Counted from the stretch's first letter, positions 15,757-25,006 are shown. The stretch is 64,000 nt of DNA from Thauera sp. 2A1 (GCF_009469595.2 NZ_SSXV01000006.1:1-64000), one strand, 5' to 3'. The notes: generated by a model not told the origin, from the letters alone. A program made the numbers and translations.

Positions 15757-16947
15757 TCAGCTTGGCAGCCAGCGCGCCGTGTCGATGTTCCAGACTGCGA
15801 AGTCCTCGTAGCCGACGATCTGGTCCTGCGAGCGTCGCAGGTCCACATCCTCCGGCTGCAGGTAGTGGCCGGCGGTGTGGAAGATCACCTTCACCGTCGG
15901 CTGCATGGGCTTGTCGGCGTGCTGCGCCTGCACCACCGCCAGCCGGCGGCTTTCCAGCCTCACCAGCGAGCCGGTGGGGTAGATGCCCACCGAGCGGATG
16001 AAGGCCTGCACCAGCGTCGGCTTGAAGTGCATCGCCGACCATTCGAGGATCTTGCGCAGCGCCTCGGTGGGCGGCATGCCCTTGTGATATACGCGATTGG
16101 ACGTGATCGCGTCATAGACATCGACGATGGCGCCCATCTGGCCATACAGGCTGATCGCCTCGCCCTTGAGCCTGTTGGGGTAGCCGGTGCCGTCGTGGCG
16201 CTCGTGATGCTGCGCCGCGACGTCCAGCGCGATGTCGCTGATGCCCGGCGTCGCCTGCAGGATGATCTTGCTCTGCACCACGTGGTTCTTCATTTTTTCG
16301 AACTCTGCGTCGGTCAGCCGGGCCGGCTTGTTCAGGATCTCGTCCGGCACCCTGGCCTTGCCGACGTCGTGCAGCAGCGCGCCGATCGCGATCTCGCGGA
16401 TGATCTCGCGCGGCAGCTCCAGCGTGCGCGCGAAGGCGGTCATCAGCGCGCATACCGACACCGAATGCTGGAAAGTGTAGTTGTCGTGCTGCTTGAGACG
16501 CGCCAGCGGCAGCAGCGCGTCCTGCTGGGTGAAGATCGAGTCGACAATGCGCGTGACCAGCGGCTCGACCTTCTCCAGCTCGATCTGCTTGCCGAGGCGG
16601 ATGTCGACCAGCATGTCGCGCACGATCTGCGTCGCCTCGCGGTGCAGTGCGCGGGCGCGCTCGAAGGCGTTGGCGGCCTTCGAGCCCGTGCGCACGGCCG
16701 GCGCCTCGCCGCTTGCAGGCGCGGCTGCCGGGGCCGCCGCCGGTGCCAGCGGCAGGGCGTCGGGATCGAGCCCGCGCGCGGTGTCGACATAGACCTCGCG
16801 CACGCCGATCGCGCGAACCTTGCGCACATCGTCCTCGCCCTCGACCAGGAAGCGGTTGCGCACGAAGTCGTGCTGCAGCCAGCCGCAGTTCAGGTCGTGG
16901 ATGTACATGCCGGGCCGCAGCCGGCCGATGGGGATCAGCTTGATCAC
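15757..16947 (-). CDS. HD-GYP domain protein with DUF3391 N-terminal domain
   Basis: This is a likely cyclic-di-GMP phosphodiesterase acting in the cytoplasm. Residues 1-60 (IPIGRLRPGMYIHDLNCGW onward) match DUF3391, which commonly precedes HD-GYP domains. An Ala/Pro-rich linker follows. The HD-GYP domain begins near residue 145 and contains LLHDVGK (His193, Asp194) and HHERHDGTGYP (247-257), so the metal ligands and GYP signature are intact. I chose the GTG at 16947 (VIKLIPIGRL), since the longer open frame adds a low-complexity Arg-rich stretch with no family match. It is divergent from thrH. Confidence 0.9.
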   Translation of the reverse strand: MIKLIPIGRLRPGMYIHDLNCGWLQHDFVRNRFLVEGEDDVRKVRAIGVREVYVDTARGLDPDALPLAPAAAPAAAPASGEAPAVRTGSKAANAFERARALHREATQIVRDMLVDIRLGKQIELEKVEPLVTRIVDSIFTQQDALLPLARLKQHDNYTFQHSVSVCALMTAFARTLELPREIIREIAIGALLHDVGKARVPDEILNKPARLTDAEFEKMKNHVVQSKIILQATPGISDIALDVAAQHHERHDGTGYPNRLKGEAISLYGQMGAIVDVYDAITSNRVYHKGMPPTEALRKILEWSAMHFKPTLVQAFIRSVGIYPTGSLVRLESRRLAVVQAQHADKPMQPTVKVIFHTAGHYLQPEDVDLRRSQDQIVGYEDFAVWNIDTARWLPS

Positions 16948-17098
16948 GGGCGCCCTGTGAGCCTTGGTGAGTGCGCGGATTATGGTTCGGCCGCGGCGCC
17001 TTGTGCGCACGTTCGCGCGCCGAGCCGGAAATTCCTTCACGGCCGGTCCGCTGCGGCAATCGAGCGGACGCGACACCGCGTGGCGGACGGGGGGCTGA

Positions 17099-17104
17099 TA
17101 GAAT
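17099..17104 (+). promoter_or_regulatory. Candidate -10 element for thrH
   Basis: TAGAAT lies 34 bases upstream of the thrH start. No convincing -35 hexamer was identified. Confidence 0.35.
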
Positions 17105-17138
17105 CGCGCCTTCCCCGAATCTGCCCCAGGAGCCTGCG

Positions 17139-17747
17139 GTGCGTATCGTCTGTCTCGACCTCGAAGGTGTGCTCGTCCCCGAAATCTGGATCGAATTCGC
17201 CGAACGCACCGGCATTCCCGAGCTGCGTCGCACCACGCGCGACGAGCCGAACTACGACACGCTGATGAAGTACCGCCTGAACATCCTGGCGGAAAGGAAG
17301 CTCGGCCTGCCCGACATCCAGGAAGTCATCGCCAGCATGGGGCCGATGCCCGGCGCGCGCGAATTCCTCGACGAGCTGCGCGACGCCTACCAGGTGGTGA
17401 TCCTGTCCGACACCTTCTACGAGTTCGCCAAGCCGCTGATGAAGCAGCTCGGCCTGCCGACGCTGTTCTGCCACAGCCTCGAGGCCAACGCCGACGGCAT
17501 CCTGGTGAACTACCACCTGCGCATGCCCAACCAGAAGCAGGAGGCGGTCAGGCGCTTCAAGGAGCTCAACTTCAAGGTCGCTGCCGCCGGCGACTCCTAC
17601 AACGACACCGCGATGCTCGGCGAAGCCCACGGCGGCATCCTGTTCCATCCGCCCGAGAACGTGATCCGCGAATTCCCGCAGTTCCCGGTGGTGCGCGATT
17701 ACGCCGGGCTGCGCGCCGAGATCGACAAGGTCTTCGCACGCGTCTGA
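17139..17747 (+). CDS. thrH: ThrH: phosphoserine phosphatase / homoserine phosphotransferase
   Basis: ThrH is a HAD-superfamily enzyme known from Pseudomonas, with phosphoserine phosphatase and phosphoserine:homoserine phosphotransferase activity, linking serine and threonine synthesis. The N-terminal CLDLEGVLVPEIW carries the family's DxE nucleophile motif. SDTFYEF and AAGDSYNDTAML supply HAD motifs II and III. The 202-aa length fits. The start is a GTG at 17139 with AGGAG at 17128-17132; the longer open frame upstream has no family match. purU follows 62 bases downstream. Confidence 0.93.
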   Translation: MRIVCLDLEGVLVPEIWIEFAERTGIPELRRTTRDEPNYDTLMKYRLNILAERKLGLPDIQEVIASMGPMPGAREFLDELRDAYQVVILSDTFYEFAKPLMKQLGLPTLFCHSLEANADGILVNYHLRMPNQKQEAVRRFKELNFKVAAAGDSYNDTAMLGEAHGGILFHPPENVIREFPQFPVVRDYAGLRAEIDKVFARV

Positions 17748-17809
17748 GCGTCGCCCCGCGCCCGTCGCCTGGCACGCGACGCCTCACATCTGCCGCTTCA
17801 CTCCCCAAC

Positions 17810-18685
17810 ATGCACCGCGAACGCTTCTACACGCTTTCCGCTTCCTGCCCCGACCGCGTGGGCATCGTCGCCAAGGTCTCCGGTTTCTTCGCCGGCCACG
17901 GCGGCTGGATCCTCGAGACGTCCCTGCACGCCGAACGGCCCGACAACGGCGATGGGACGGGCCGCTACTTCATGCGCGTCGAGATCAAGGCCGACTCGCT
18001 GCCCTTCCACCTCGCCGAGCTGCGCGAGCGCTTCCGGCCGCTGGCCGAAGAGCTCGCCATGGACTGGAAGATCACCGATTCGGCGGTGAAGAAGCGGGTC
18101 GTGCTGCTGGTCAGCAAGCAGGAGCACTGCCTGTACGACCTGCTGGCGCGCTGGCAGTCGAAGGAGCTCGACATCGAGATCCCGTGCGTGATCTCCAACC
18201 ACGACACCTTCCGCGGCTTCGTCGAGTGGCACGGCATCCCGTTTCATCACGTGCCGGTCACCGCCGACAACAAGGCCGCCGCCTATGCCGAAGTGCAGCG
18301 CATCTTCGAGGAAGTGCGTGGCGACACCATGGTGCTGGCGCGCTACATGCAGATCCTGTCGCCCGCGCTGTGCGCCGCCTATCCGGGCCAGATCATCAAC
18401 ATCCACCACAGCTTCCTGCCCAGCTTCGTTGGCGCCCGGCCCTACCATCAGGCCTGGGCCAAGGGCGTCAAGCTGATCGGCGCCACCTGCCACTACGTCA
18501 CCGCCGACCTCGACCAGGGCCCGATCATCGAGCAGGACGTGATCCGCATCGACCACTCCGACACCGTCGACGACATGGTCCGCTACGGCAAGGACATCGA
18601 AAAAACCGTGCTCGCCCGCGGCCTGCGCTACCACCTTGAAGACCGCGTGCTGGTGCACGGCAACAAGACGATCGTGTTCCGCTGA
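17810..18685 (+). CDS. purU: Formyltetrahydrofolate deformylase
   Basis: PurU hydrolyses 10-formyltetrahydrofolate to formate and tetrahydrofolate, balancing one-carbon pools. The N-terminal ACT domain (about residues 5-85) begins FYTLSASCPDRVGIVAKVSGFF and normally senses methionine or glycine. The formyltransferase domain follows, with INIHHSFLPSF and the catalytic Asp in YVTADLDQGPIIEQ. The 291-aa length is typical. There is no clear Shine-Dalgarno sequence. Formate released here is a potential substrate of the Fds enzyme encoded elsewhere in this window. Confidence 0.95.
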   Translation: MHRERFYTLSASCPDRVGIVAKVSGFFAGHGGWILETSLHAERPDNGDGTGRYFMRVEIKADSLPFHLAELRERFRPLAEELAMDWKITDSAVKKRVVLLVSKQEHCLYDLLARWQSKELDIEIPCVISNHDTFRGFVEWHGIPFHHVPVTADNKAAAYAEVQRIFEEVRGDTMVLARYMQILSPALCAAYPGQIINIHHSFLPSFVGARPYHQAWAKGVKLIGATCHYVTADLDQGPIIEQDVIRIDHSDTVDDMVRYGKDIEKTVLARGLRYHLEDRVLVHGNKTIVFR

Positions 18686-18761
18686 CCTCGTCCCTGCCCG
18701 ATGAACCCGATCGCTACATTCATGGTCGGAGCAGATCATCAACCGACCGGGCAGGCCCGTG

Positions 18762-19346
18762 ATGAGATTGCTGGCGACGACGCTATTCATGCTTGTGCTG
18801 CTGCCGGTGTCGGCGAGGAGCGCCGTCCATGGGCCTGAACCTTCGCACCTGTGGGCCGCGCTGCTCGATGGCCGGCATGTCGCGCTGATGCGGCACGCCA
18901 CGGCGCCCGGCATCGGCGACCCGGAACACTTCCGGGTCGATGACTGCTCGACCCAGCGCAACCTGTCCGAGGCCGGGCGCCGGCAGGCGGAGGCCATCGG
19001 CGAGCGCTTCCGCGCGAACGGCATCAGCCGTGCCGCGGTGTTTTCCAGCCAGTGGTGCCGCTGCCTCGACACCGCGCGGCTGCTGGGCCTGGGCGAGGTG
19101 ACGCCGTTCGCCGGGCTCAACTCCTTGTTCCGCGACGGCGGTCGTGAGGCCGCCAGCAGCGACGCCGTGCGCGCGCTTGTCGCGCGCGAATCCCGCCCCG
19201 GGCGCGCGCTGGTGCTGGTCACCCATCAGGTGAACATCACCGCCTTGAGCGGCGTGCATCCGGCGCCGGGCGAGATCGTGGTGATGCACGTCAAGGGCGA
19301 TACGCTCGAGGCGGTCGGAAGTGTGCGGGCTGAGCCGGGGAACTGA
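18762..19346 (+). CDS. Exported histidine phosphatase family protein
   Basis: This is a 194-aa protein with an N-terminal signal peptide (MRLLATTLFMLVLLPVSARS), so it is likely periplasmic. VALMRHATAPG carries the RHA/RHG catalytic His motif, SSQWCRCLDTA supplies the second Arg region, and VLVTHQVNITAL carries the second catalytic His. This identifies the phosphoglycerate mutase-like fold but not the substrate. Start is the ATG at 18762; a GTG directly before it at 18759 is equally possible. A strong hairpin follows at 19362. Confidence 0.85.
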   Translation: MRLLATTLFMLVLLPVSARSAVHGPEPSHLWAALLDGRHVALMRHATAPGIGDPEHFRVDDCSTQRNLSEAGRRQAEAIGERFRANGISRAAVFSSQWCRCLDTARLLGLGEVTPFAGLNSLFRDGGREAASSDAVRALVARESRPGRALVLVTHQVNITALSGVHPAPGEIVVMHVKGDTLEAVGSVRAEPGN

Positions 19347-19361
19347 CGTCAGTGAACGCAA

Positions 19362-19387
19362 GACGGGCGCCCCGCAGGGCGCCCGTC
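19362..19387. terminator. 11-bp stem, 4-nt loop bidirectional terminator
   Basis: GACGGGCGCCC (19362-19372) and GGGCGCCCGTC (19377-19387) flank a CGCA loop. It lies between the convergent phosphatase and amtB genes. It lacks a T-tract but is very stable. Confidence 0.7.
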
Positions 19388-19411
19388 CGTGGATTGCCGC
19401 TTCCCGGTGTG

Positions 19412-20845
19412 TTACATGTGGTACGCGGTTTCGCCGTGGGAGGTGATGTCGAGGCCTTCGCGCTCTTCGTCTTCCGGCACGCGCAGGCCGATCACCAGAT
19501 CGACGATCTTGTAGGCGATGAAGGAGACCACGCCCGACCAGATGATCGCCACGCCCACGCCCCACGCCTGGCTGGTGACCTGCGCGACGGTGTCGAACGG
19601 GGCGACGGCGTTGGCGACGTAGTCATACACGCCGACGCCGCCGATCGCCGGGTTGGCGAACACGCCGGTCAGCAGCGCACCGAGGATGCCGCCCACGCCA
19701 TGCACGCCAAACACGTCGAGCGCATCGTCCGCACCCAGCAGGCGCTTGAGGCCATTCACGCCCCACAGGCAGATCACGCCGGCGAGCAGGCCGATGACCA
19801 GCGCGCCGATCGGGCCCACCCAGCCGCAGGCCGGGGTGATGGCGACCAGGCCCGACACCGCACCGGAGGCCGCACCCAGCAGCGAGGGCTTACCCTTGAT
19901 CAGGCCTTCGGCGAAGATCCAGGACAGCGTCGCGGCGCCAGTGGCGACCATGGTGTTGAGGAAGGCGAGCGCGGTGAGGCCGTTGGCTTCGAGGTTGGAG
20001 CCGGCGTTGAAGCCGAACCAGCCGATCCACAGCAGCGAGGCACCGACCATCGTCAGCGTGAGGCTGTGCGGCGCCATCGATTCGCGGCCGTAGCCGATGC
20101 GCTTGCCCACCATGAAGGCGCCTACCAGGCCGGCGACAGCGGCGTTGATGTGCACCACGGTGCCGCCGGCGAAGTCGAGCGCGCCCTTCTGGAACAGGAA
20201 GCCCGCGGTCGCAGCCGCCGCCTCGCCCGCGGCGGCATCGGTGTAGGCATCCGGGCCGGCCCAGAACCACACCATGTGCGCCATCGGCAGGTAGGAGAAG
20301 GTGAACCAGATCACCATGAACAGCAGCACCGCGGAGAACTTCATGCGCTCGGCGAAGGCGCCGACGATCAGCGCCGGGGTGATGGCGGCGAAAGTGGCCT
20401 GGAAGATGATGTAGACGTATTCCGGAATCGCCACGCCCTTGCTGAAGGTGGCCGCGACCGAATCCACCGTGACGCCGTTGAGGAACAGCTTGGAGAAGCC
20501 GCCGAAGAAGGCGTTGCCCTCGGTGAAGGCGAGCGAGTAGCCGTAGATGAACCACAGCACCATCATCAGCGAGAAGATCACGAAGACCTGCATCAGCACC
20601 GACAGCATGTTCTTCGCGCGCACCAGACCGCCGTAGAACAGCGCCAGACCGGGGATGCTCATCAGCCCGACCAGCGCGGTGCATACCAGCATCCAGGCGG
20701 TGTCGCCCTTGTTGACCACCGGCGCCGCGACGGCGGCCGCGGCCGCGACGGCCTGCGCTGCCGGGGCGGCGACGTCCTCGGCCCAGGCGCTGCCTGCCAG
20801 GGCGAGGCCCAGCGCCGGCAGCAGGATTGCAAGCAGTTTGTTCAT
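19412..20845 (-). CDS. amtB: Ammonium transporter AmtB
   Basis: AmtB is the trimeric inner-membrane ammonium channel. The 477-aa precursor has a cleavable signal peptide (MNKLLAILLPALGLALAGSAWA), an Ala/Val-rich linker, then about 11 membrane helices. WMLVCTALVGLMSIPGLALFYGGLVR and the FAGGTVVHINAAVAGL helix, with the first pore histidine, are family hallmarks. DALDVFGVHGVGG carries the second conserved His. Start is ATG at 20845 with AAGGGAG upstream. It is the last gene of torF-glnK-amtB, placed 14 bases after glnK, whose product normally blocks the channel when nitrogen is plentiful. Confidence 0.97.
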   Translation of the reverse strand: MNKLLAILLPALGLALAGSAWAEDVAAPAAQAVAAAAAVAAPVVNKGDTAWMLVCTALVGLMSIPGLALFYGGLVRAKNMLSVLMQVFVIFSLMMVLWFIYGYSLAFTEGNAFFGGFSKLFLNGVTVDSVAATFSKGVAIPEYVYIIFQATFAAITPALIVGAFAERMKFSAVLLFMVIWFTFSYLPMAHMVWFWAGPDAYTDAAAGEAAAATAGFLFQKGALDFAGGTVVHINAAVAGLVGAFMVGKRIGYGRESMAPHSLTLTMVGASLLWIGWFGFNAGSNLEANGLTALAFLNTMVATGAATLSWIFAEGLIKGKPSLLGAASGAVSGLVAITPACGWVGPIGALVIGLLAGVICLWGVNGLKRLLGADDALDVFGVHGVGGILGALLTGVFANPAIGGVGVYDYVANAVAPFDTVAQVTSQAWGVGVAIIWSGVVSFIAYKIVDLVIGLRVPEDEEREGLDITSHGETAYHM

Positions 20846-20859
20846 TTTTTCAATCTCCC

Positions 20860-21249
<390 letters not shown>

Positions 21250-21255
21250 TCAGGG

Positions 21256-21993
21256 TCAGAAGGCGCGGCTGATGGACAGGATCACGCGCTCGCGAGCGAG
21301 CTTGGCGTTGTTGACGTCGGTATCGACGTAGAACAGGCCGATGTCGAAGCCGCCCAGCGATTGGGTGGCGCCCAGCTTCCAGTCGTTGTACGACACGCCG
21401 TTCTCGATCTTCTGGCGGCCGATGTGCGCCGACAGCTTCAGGCCCGGCATCACTTCGTGGCTGGCGCCGAGGTCGAAGTACTGGCTGCCGTCGGAGTTCG
21501 GCGCGCCGAACAGGTCGGTGAAGGCATAGGAATACTTGAAGGTGAGGAATTCCCACGACACGCCGATGTAGCCTTCCAGCGTGTGCGGCTTCTTCAGGCC
21601 GGAGTCGGCACGCCAGCTCGCGCTGTAGTTGCCCGGGTAGTAGTACTGCAGCAGGCCGACGTCGTAGCCGATGGGGCCCGCCGTGCCCTTGTAGCCGGCG
21701 TAGAGATCCAGTTCCAGGCTGTTGCCCGGCGACTTCGAGGCCTTGATGTCGTTCAGCCAGGACACGTTCGAACCCCACACTCCGGCATACAGACCGCTGG
21801 AGTGCGCATAGTCGAAGCCGCCCTGCAGCGCCAGCTTCTCGTCGGTCTGGCTCCAGCCACGGTAGGCGTAGTCGGAAACGATGCCCACGTTGGCGGTGAA
21901 GGGGCTGGCTTCCTCGGCGTGCACCGAGCTGGCGAGGGGCAGGGCGGCGAGCAGCGCGGCGAAGGGGGCTGCGGTCAGGGTACGGGTGATCAT
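21256..21993 (-). CDS. TorF family putative porin
   Basis: The 245-aa outer-membrane protein belongs to the TorF (TIGR02001-type) family. It has a signal peptide ending SSVHAEE. The mature start FTANVGIVSDYAYRGWSQTDEKLALQGGFDYAHSSGLYAG is diagnostic, in particular the YAYRGWSQT strand. Alternating aromatic strands continue to a C-terminal SRAF typical of beta-barrel insertion. I chose the ATG at 21993 (ACAGGAG nearby); the longer frame upstream is not family-like. It is the first gene behind the sigma-54 promoter and probably co-transcribed with glnK-amtB, implying a channel used under nitrogen limitation. Confidence 0.88.
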   Translation of the reverse strand: MITRTLTAAPFAALLAALPLASSVHAEEASPFTANVGIVSDYAYRGWSQTDEKLALQGGFDYAHSSGLYAGVWGSNVSWLNDIKASKSPGNSLELDLYAGYKGTAGPIGYDVGLLQYYYPGNYSASWRADSGLKKPHTLEGYIGVSWEFLTFKYSYAFTDLFGAPNSDGSQYFDLGASHEVMPGLKLSAHIGRQKIENGVSYNDWKLGATQSLGGFDIGLFYVDTDVNNAKLARERVILSISRAF

Positions 21994-22036
21994 TGTTTTC
22001 TCCTGTGAAGGGTGACAGTGCTGACGGGTTTCCCTT

Positions 22037-22052
22037 AGCAGGCGCCGTGCCA
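22037..22052 (-). promoter_or_regulatory. Sigma-54 promoter of torF-glnK-amtB
   Basis: On the minus strand TGGCACG-GCGC-CTGCT matches the TGGCACG-N4-TTGCW consensus at all but one position, with the invariant GG and GC elements correctly spaced. The predicted start site is near 22026, about 33 bases before the torF ATG. Confidence 0.8.
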
Positions 22053-22159
22053 TCTTCGTGCAAGGCGCGCGGATGAAGGGTTTCGGGGCTGTGCCGGGTC
22101 TCGGGCGGGGCGCCGTGATGCGGTGCAGCACAGGAATGGGTGCTTTCTCGTGGTGCGGA

Positions 22160-22176
22160 TGCACCATGTCGGTGCG
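22160..22176. promoter_or_regulatory. NtrC-type enhancer site for the ammonium operon
   Basis: TGCACC-ATGTC-GGTGCG matches the dyad TGCACC-N5-GGTGCA at 16-base resolution except the last base. It lies about 110 bp upstream of the sigma-54 promoter, a normal enhancer distance. An overlapping inverted GGTGC-GGAT-GCACC also occurs at 22152-22165. Confidence 0.75.
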
Positions 22177-22311
22177 CGCTTCCTGCCGCCAGACCAGATT
22201 CGGTGCCCGAGCGGCGTTGATCCGGCCGAACCCATCGCAGGGCTGGAAACCGCCTCGAAACCTGCGTGCTAAACTCGCGGCCATCCACCAACCGGTCGTG
22301 AATCCTCCGCC

Positions 22312-22569
22312 ATGAGCACTCCCCGCTTCCTCGACGAAATCGGTTCCAAGCTTTCCGAACTGGCTGCCAACAGCCCCGCGCGCGACATCGAGAAGAACGT
22401 GAAGGCCCTGCTCGGCAGCGCGTTCAGCCGCCTCGACCTGGTCACGCGCGAGGAATTCGACGTGCAGCGCGACGTGCTCGCGCAGGCGCGGCAGAAGCTC
22501 GGCGAGCTCGAGGCGCGTGTCGCCGAACTCGAAGCCCGCCTCGCAGCCGGCGGCGACAAGCCCGCCTGA
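22312..22569 (+). CDS. ubiK: UbiK/BMFP-family ubiquinone biosynthesis accessory factor
   Basis: This is an 85-aa protein with the order typical of the BMFP (YqiC/UbiK) family: N-terminal ...RFLDEIGSKLSELAAN, a middle amphipathic region and a C-terminal trimeric coiled coil (LTREEFDVQRDVLAQARQKL-like heptads, then VAELEARLAA). In Enterobacteria the protein assists the Ubi complex with aerobic ubiquinone synthesis; membrane-fusogenic activity is also reported for the family. It is divergent from torF and precedes yifB/comM. Confidence 0.85.
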   Translation: MSTPRFLDEIGSKLSELAANSPARDIEKNVKALLGSAFSRLDLVTREEFDVQRDVLAQARQKLGELEARVAELEARLAAGGDKPA

Positions 22570-22604
22570 GCGCAGCGCGGCGTCGGCGACGCCCTATTAT
22601 TCTT

Positions 22605-22634
22605 TTGTCATTGATCGGCGGTCTCCGCTAGACT
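22605..22634 (+). promoter_or_regulatory. Sigma-70-type promoter upstream of comM
   Basis: TTGTCA at 22605-22610 and TAGACT at 22629-22634 are separated by 18 bp, placing the start about 20 bases before the comM ATG. Confidence 0.5.
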
Positions 22635-22662
22635 GGGCGCCCTACCCAGCCCGGAGACCCGC

Positions 22663-24162
22663 ATGTCGCTCGCGCTCGTGCGCACGCGCGCACTCGACGG
22701 CCTCGACGCGCCCGAGGTCACGGTCGAGGTCCATCTGGCCAACGGCCTGCCGGCCTTCAATCTCGTCGGCCTACCCGACACCGAGGTGCGCGAGGCGCGC
22801 GACCGTGTGCGTGCGGCCATCCTCACCTCGCAGTTCGAGTTTCCCCAGCGCCGCATCACCGTCAATCTGGCGCCGGCCGACCTGCCCAAGGAAGGCGGGC
22901 GCTTCGACCTGGCCATTGCGGTGGGTATCCTCGCCGCCTCGGGGCAGATCGATGCCGCGCGCCTCAACGACACCGAATTCTGCGGCGAGCTGTCGCTGAC
23001 TGGCGGGCTGCGCGCGGTGCGTGGCGTGCTGGCGGTGGCGCTCGCGGCGGCGCGCGCGGGGCGTGGCCTGATCCTCGCCGCCGAGAACGGTGCCGAGGCT
23101 GCGCTCGCGCGCGAAGCGAAGGTGCTGCCGGCGACCAGCCTGCTGGCGGTCTGCGCCCACCTGAACGGCCACGAAGCCTTGCACAGGCTCGATGCGGCGC
23201 CACCCCCGGCGGACGCGCAGGCGGCGCCCGACCTCGCCGACGTGCGCGGCCAGTTGCAGGCGCGGCGTGCGCTGGAGGTGGCGGCGGCCGGCGGCCATTC
23301 GCTGCTGATGTTCGGTCCGCCGGGCACCGGCAAGTCCATGCTTGCCCAGCGCCTGCCCGGGCTGCTGCCGCCGATGGACGAGAGCGAGGCGCTCGAGAGT
23401 GCAGCGGTGTTCTCGCTCGAGGGCCGCTTCGATCCTGCGGCCTGGGGGAGACGGCCATTCCGGGCGCCGCACCATTCCGCCTCCGCCGCAGCGCTGGTGG
23501 GCGGCGGCGCGCTGCCGCGCCCCGGTGAGATCTCGCTCGCCAACCACGGCATCCTGTTCCTCGATGAACTGCCGGAGTTCGATCGCCGCGTGCTGGAGTC
23601 GCTGCGCGAGCCGCTGGAGTCCGGCATCGTCACCGTGTCGCGCGCGCGCCGGCGCGCGGAGTTCCCGGCGCGCTTCCAGCTCGTCGCGGCGATGAACCCC
23701 TGTCCCTGCGGCTACGCCGGCCATCCGACGCGCGCCTGCCACTGCACGCCGGACCAGGTGGCGCGCTACCGCGGCCGGCTGTCCGGGCCGCTGATGGACC
23801 GCATCGACCTCACCGTCGAAGTGCCGGCGCTGGCGCATGAGGAACTCGCCGCCGCAGCGCCGGGCGAGGCTTCGCTGGCGGTGCGCACACGTGTGTCGCA
23901 GGCGCGCGCGCTGCAGCGCGAACGCCAGGGCGTGCCGAACGCCCGCCTCGAACCCGGCCGGGTGGCCGCGATGTGCGCGCCCGACGCCGCGGGCGCCGAC
24001 CTGCTGAAGCAGGCGATGGACCGCCTCAACCTGTCGGCGCGCGCCTACCACCGGGTGCTGCGCGTGGCACGCACGCTCGCCGATCTCGCCGGCGCCGAGC
24101 GCCCCGGGCGGGTGCATGTCGCCGAGGCCATCCAGTACCGGCGCAGCCTGGATGGGCGGTGA
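22663..24162 (+). CDS. comM: YifB family Mg chelatase-like AAA+ ATPase (ComM)
   Basis: This 499-aa cytoplasmic AAA+ ATPase belongs to the YifB/ComM family. ComM is a hexameric helicase promoting branch migration during natural transformation. The N-terminal Lon-substrate-like domain includes VEVHLANGLPAFNLVGLPD. The Walker A is FGPPGTGKSM, the Walker B FLDELPEF, and the C-terminal Mg-chelatase-like domain contains NPCPCGYAGHP. The family ending with HVAEAIQYR is present. All motifs look intact. Confidence 0.93.
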   Translation: MSLALVRTRALDGLDAPEVTVEVHLANGLPAFNLVGLPDTEVREARDRVRAAILTSQFEFPQRRITVNLAPADLPKEGGRFDLAIAVGILAASGQIDAARLNDTEFCGELSLTGGLRAVRGVLAVALAAARAGRGLILAAENGAEAALAREAKVLPATSLLAVCAHLNGHEALHRLDAAPPPADAQAAPDLADVRGQLQARRALEVAAAGGHSLLMFGPPGTGKSMLAQRLPGLLPPMDESEALESAAVFSLEGRFDPAAWGRRPFRAPHHSASAAALVGGGALPRPGEISLANHGILFLDELPEFDRRVLESLREPLESGIVTVSRARRRAEFPARFQLVAAMNPCPCGYAGHPTRACHCTPDQVARYRGRLSGPLMDRIDLTVEVPALAHEELAAAAPGEASLAVRTRVSQARALQRERQGVPNARLEPGRVAAMCAPDAAGADLLKQAMDRLNLSARAYHRVLRVARTLADLAGAERPGRVHVAEAIQYRRSLDGR

Positions 24163-24200
24163 GGGACCTTCGGTCGCGTCCGGCCCCATAGGCCACACGC

Positions 24201-24206
24201 TATAAT
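24201..24206 (+). promoter_or_regulatory. Perfect -10 hexamer upstream of torR
   Basis: TATAAT lies 75 bases before the torR GTG start. There is no consensus -35 element at the proper distance. Confidence 0.4.
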
Positions 24207-24280
24207 CGCGCCGGCCTGACGGTCATGGGCCGTCCCTGGCCCTCCATCCTTCCCCATTCCGCGCGAGTGCCGCTTCTGCC

Positions 24281-25006
24281 GTGGTCGAGAACCGTCCCTT
24301 CAGCCTCCTCGTGGTCGACGACGACCCCGTGACCTGCGCCCGGCTCAAATCCTATTTTGCCGGCGAGGGTTACGCGGTGGCGGTCGTCAGCAATGGCGAC
24401 GACATGTGGCGGACACTCCGCGCCGGGCCGATCGACGTCGTGCTGCTCGACGTCGGCCTGCCGGGCAAGGACGGGCTCGAACTCGCGCGCGAACTGCGCG
24501 CACACGACGCGCATCTGGGCATCATCCTGGTCTCCGGGCGCAGTGACGACATCGACAAGATCGTCGGCCTCGAGTCGGGTGCCGATGACTACGTCACCAA
24601 GCCCTTCAATTCGCGCGAGCTTCTTGCCCGGGTGAAGATCGTGCTGCGCGGGGTACGCGACCGGCCGGCGCGGCAGGAACGCACCGAATGCCGCTTCGGG
24701 GCCTGGGTGCTGGACATTTCGCATCGCCGCCTGAGCGGTCCGCAGGGGCGCCGGGAAAGCCTCACCCGCGGCGAGTTCGACCTGCTGTCCATGCTGCTGC
24801 GCCATCCCGGCGTCGTCCTCGGGCGCGAGCGCCTGATGCAGGTCGTCAGCCATCGGTCCTGGGATCCCAACGACCGCACCATCGACGTGCTCGTCTCGCG
24901 CCTGCGCGACAAGCTCGAGGACGATCCGAAGAATCCCGAGCTGATCCTCACCGTGCGCGGTGAAGGTTATCTGTTCGCCGGCGAGATCAACCCAGAGCGG
25001 GCTTAG
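24281..25006 (+). CDS. torR: OmpR-family response regulator, TorR-like
   Basis: This is a two-component response regulator of 241 aa with GTG start. The receiver domain has the acidic pocket VVDDD (11-15), phospho-acceptor Asp57 (VLLDVGLPG) and Lys107 in VTKPFN. The C-terminal winged HTH (about 135-235) contains LTRGEFDLLSMLLRHPG and RTIDVLVSRLRDKLE, typical of OmpR/PhoB. The assignment to TorR rests on the neighbours: a TorS-like kinase with which it converges, a TorT homologue and a TMAO-type reductase. The torR and torS 3' ends overlap by 20 bases on opposite strands. Confidence 0.85.
   Translation: MVENRPFSLLVVDDDPVTCARLKSYFAGEGYAVAVVSNGDDMWRTLRAGPIDVVLLDVGLPGKDGLELARELRAHDAHLGIILVSGRSDDIDKIVGLESGADDYVTKPFNSRELLARVKIVLRGVRDRPARQERTECRFGAWVLDISHRRLSGPQGRRESLTRGEFDLLSMLLRHPGVVLGRERLMQVVSHRSWDPNDRTIDVLVSRLRDKLEDDPKNPELILTVRGEGYLFAGEINPERA

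Noticed and set aside
13623..15848. A long minus-strand open frame opposite the ABC-F gene
   Set aside because: The ABC-F reading frame has both cassettes intact; the antisense sequence has no motif.
22122..22145. A second NtrC-like dyad near 22130
   Set aside because: The half-sites GCAC and GTGC are spaced one base too far for the standard dyad.
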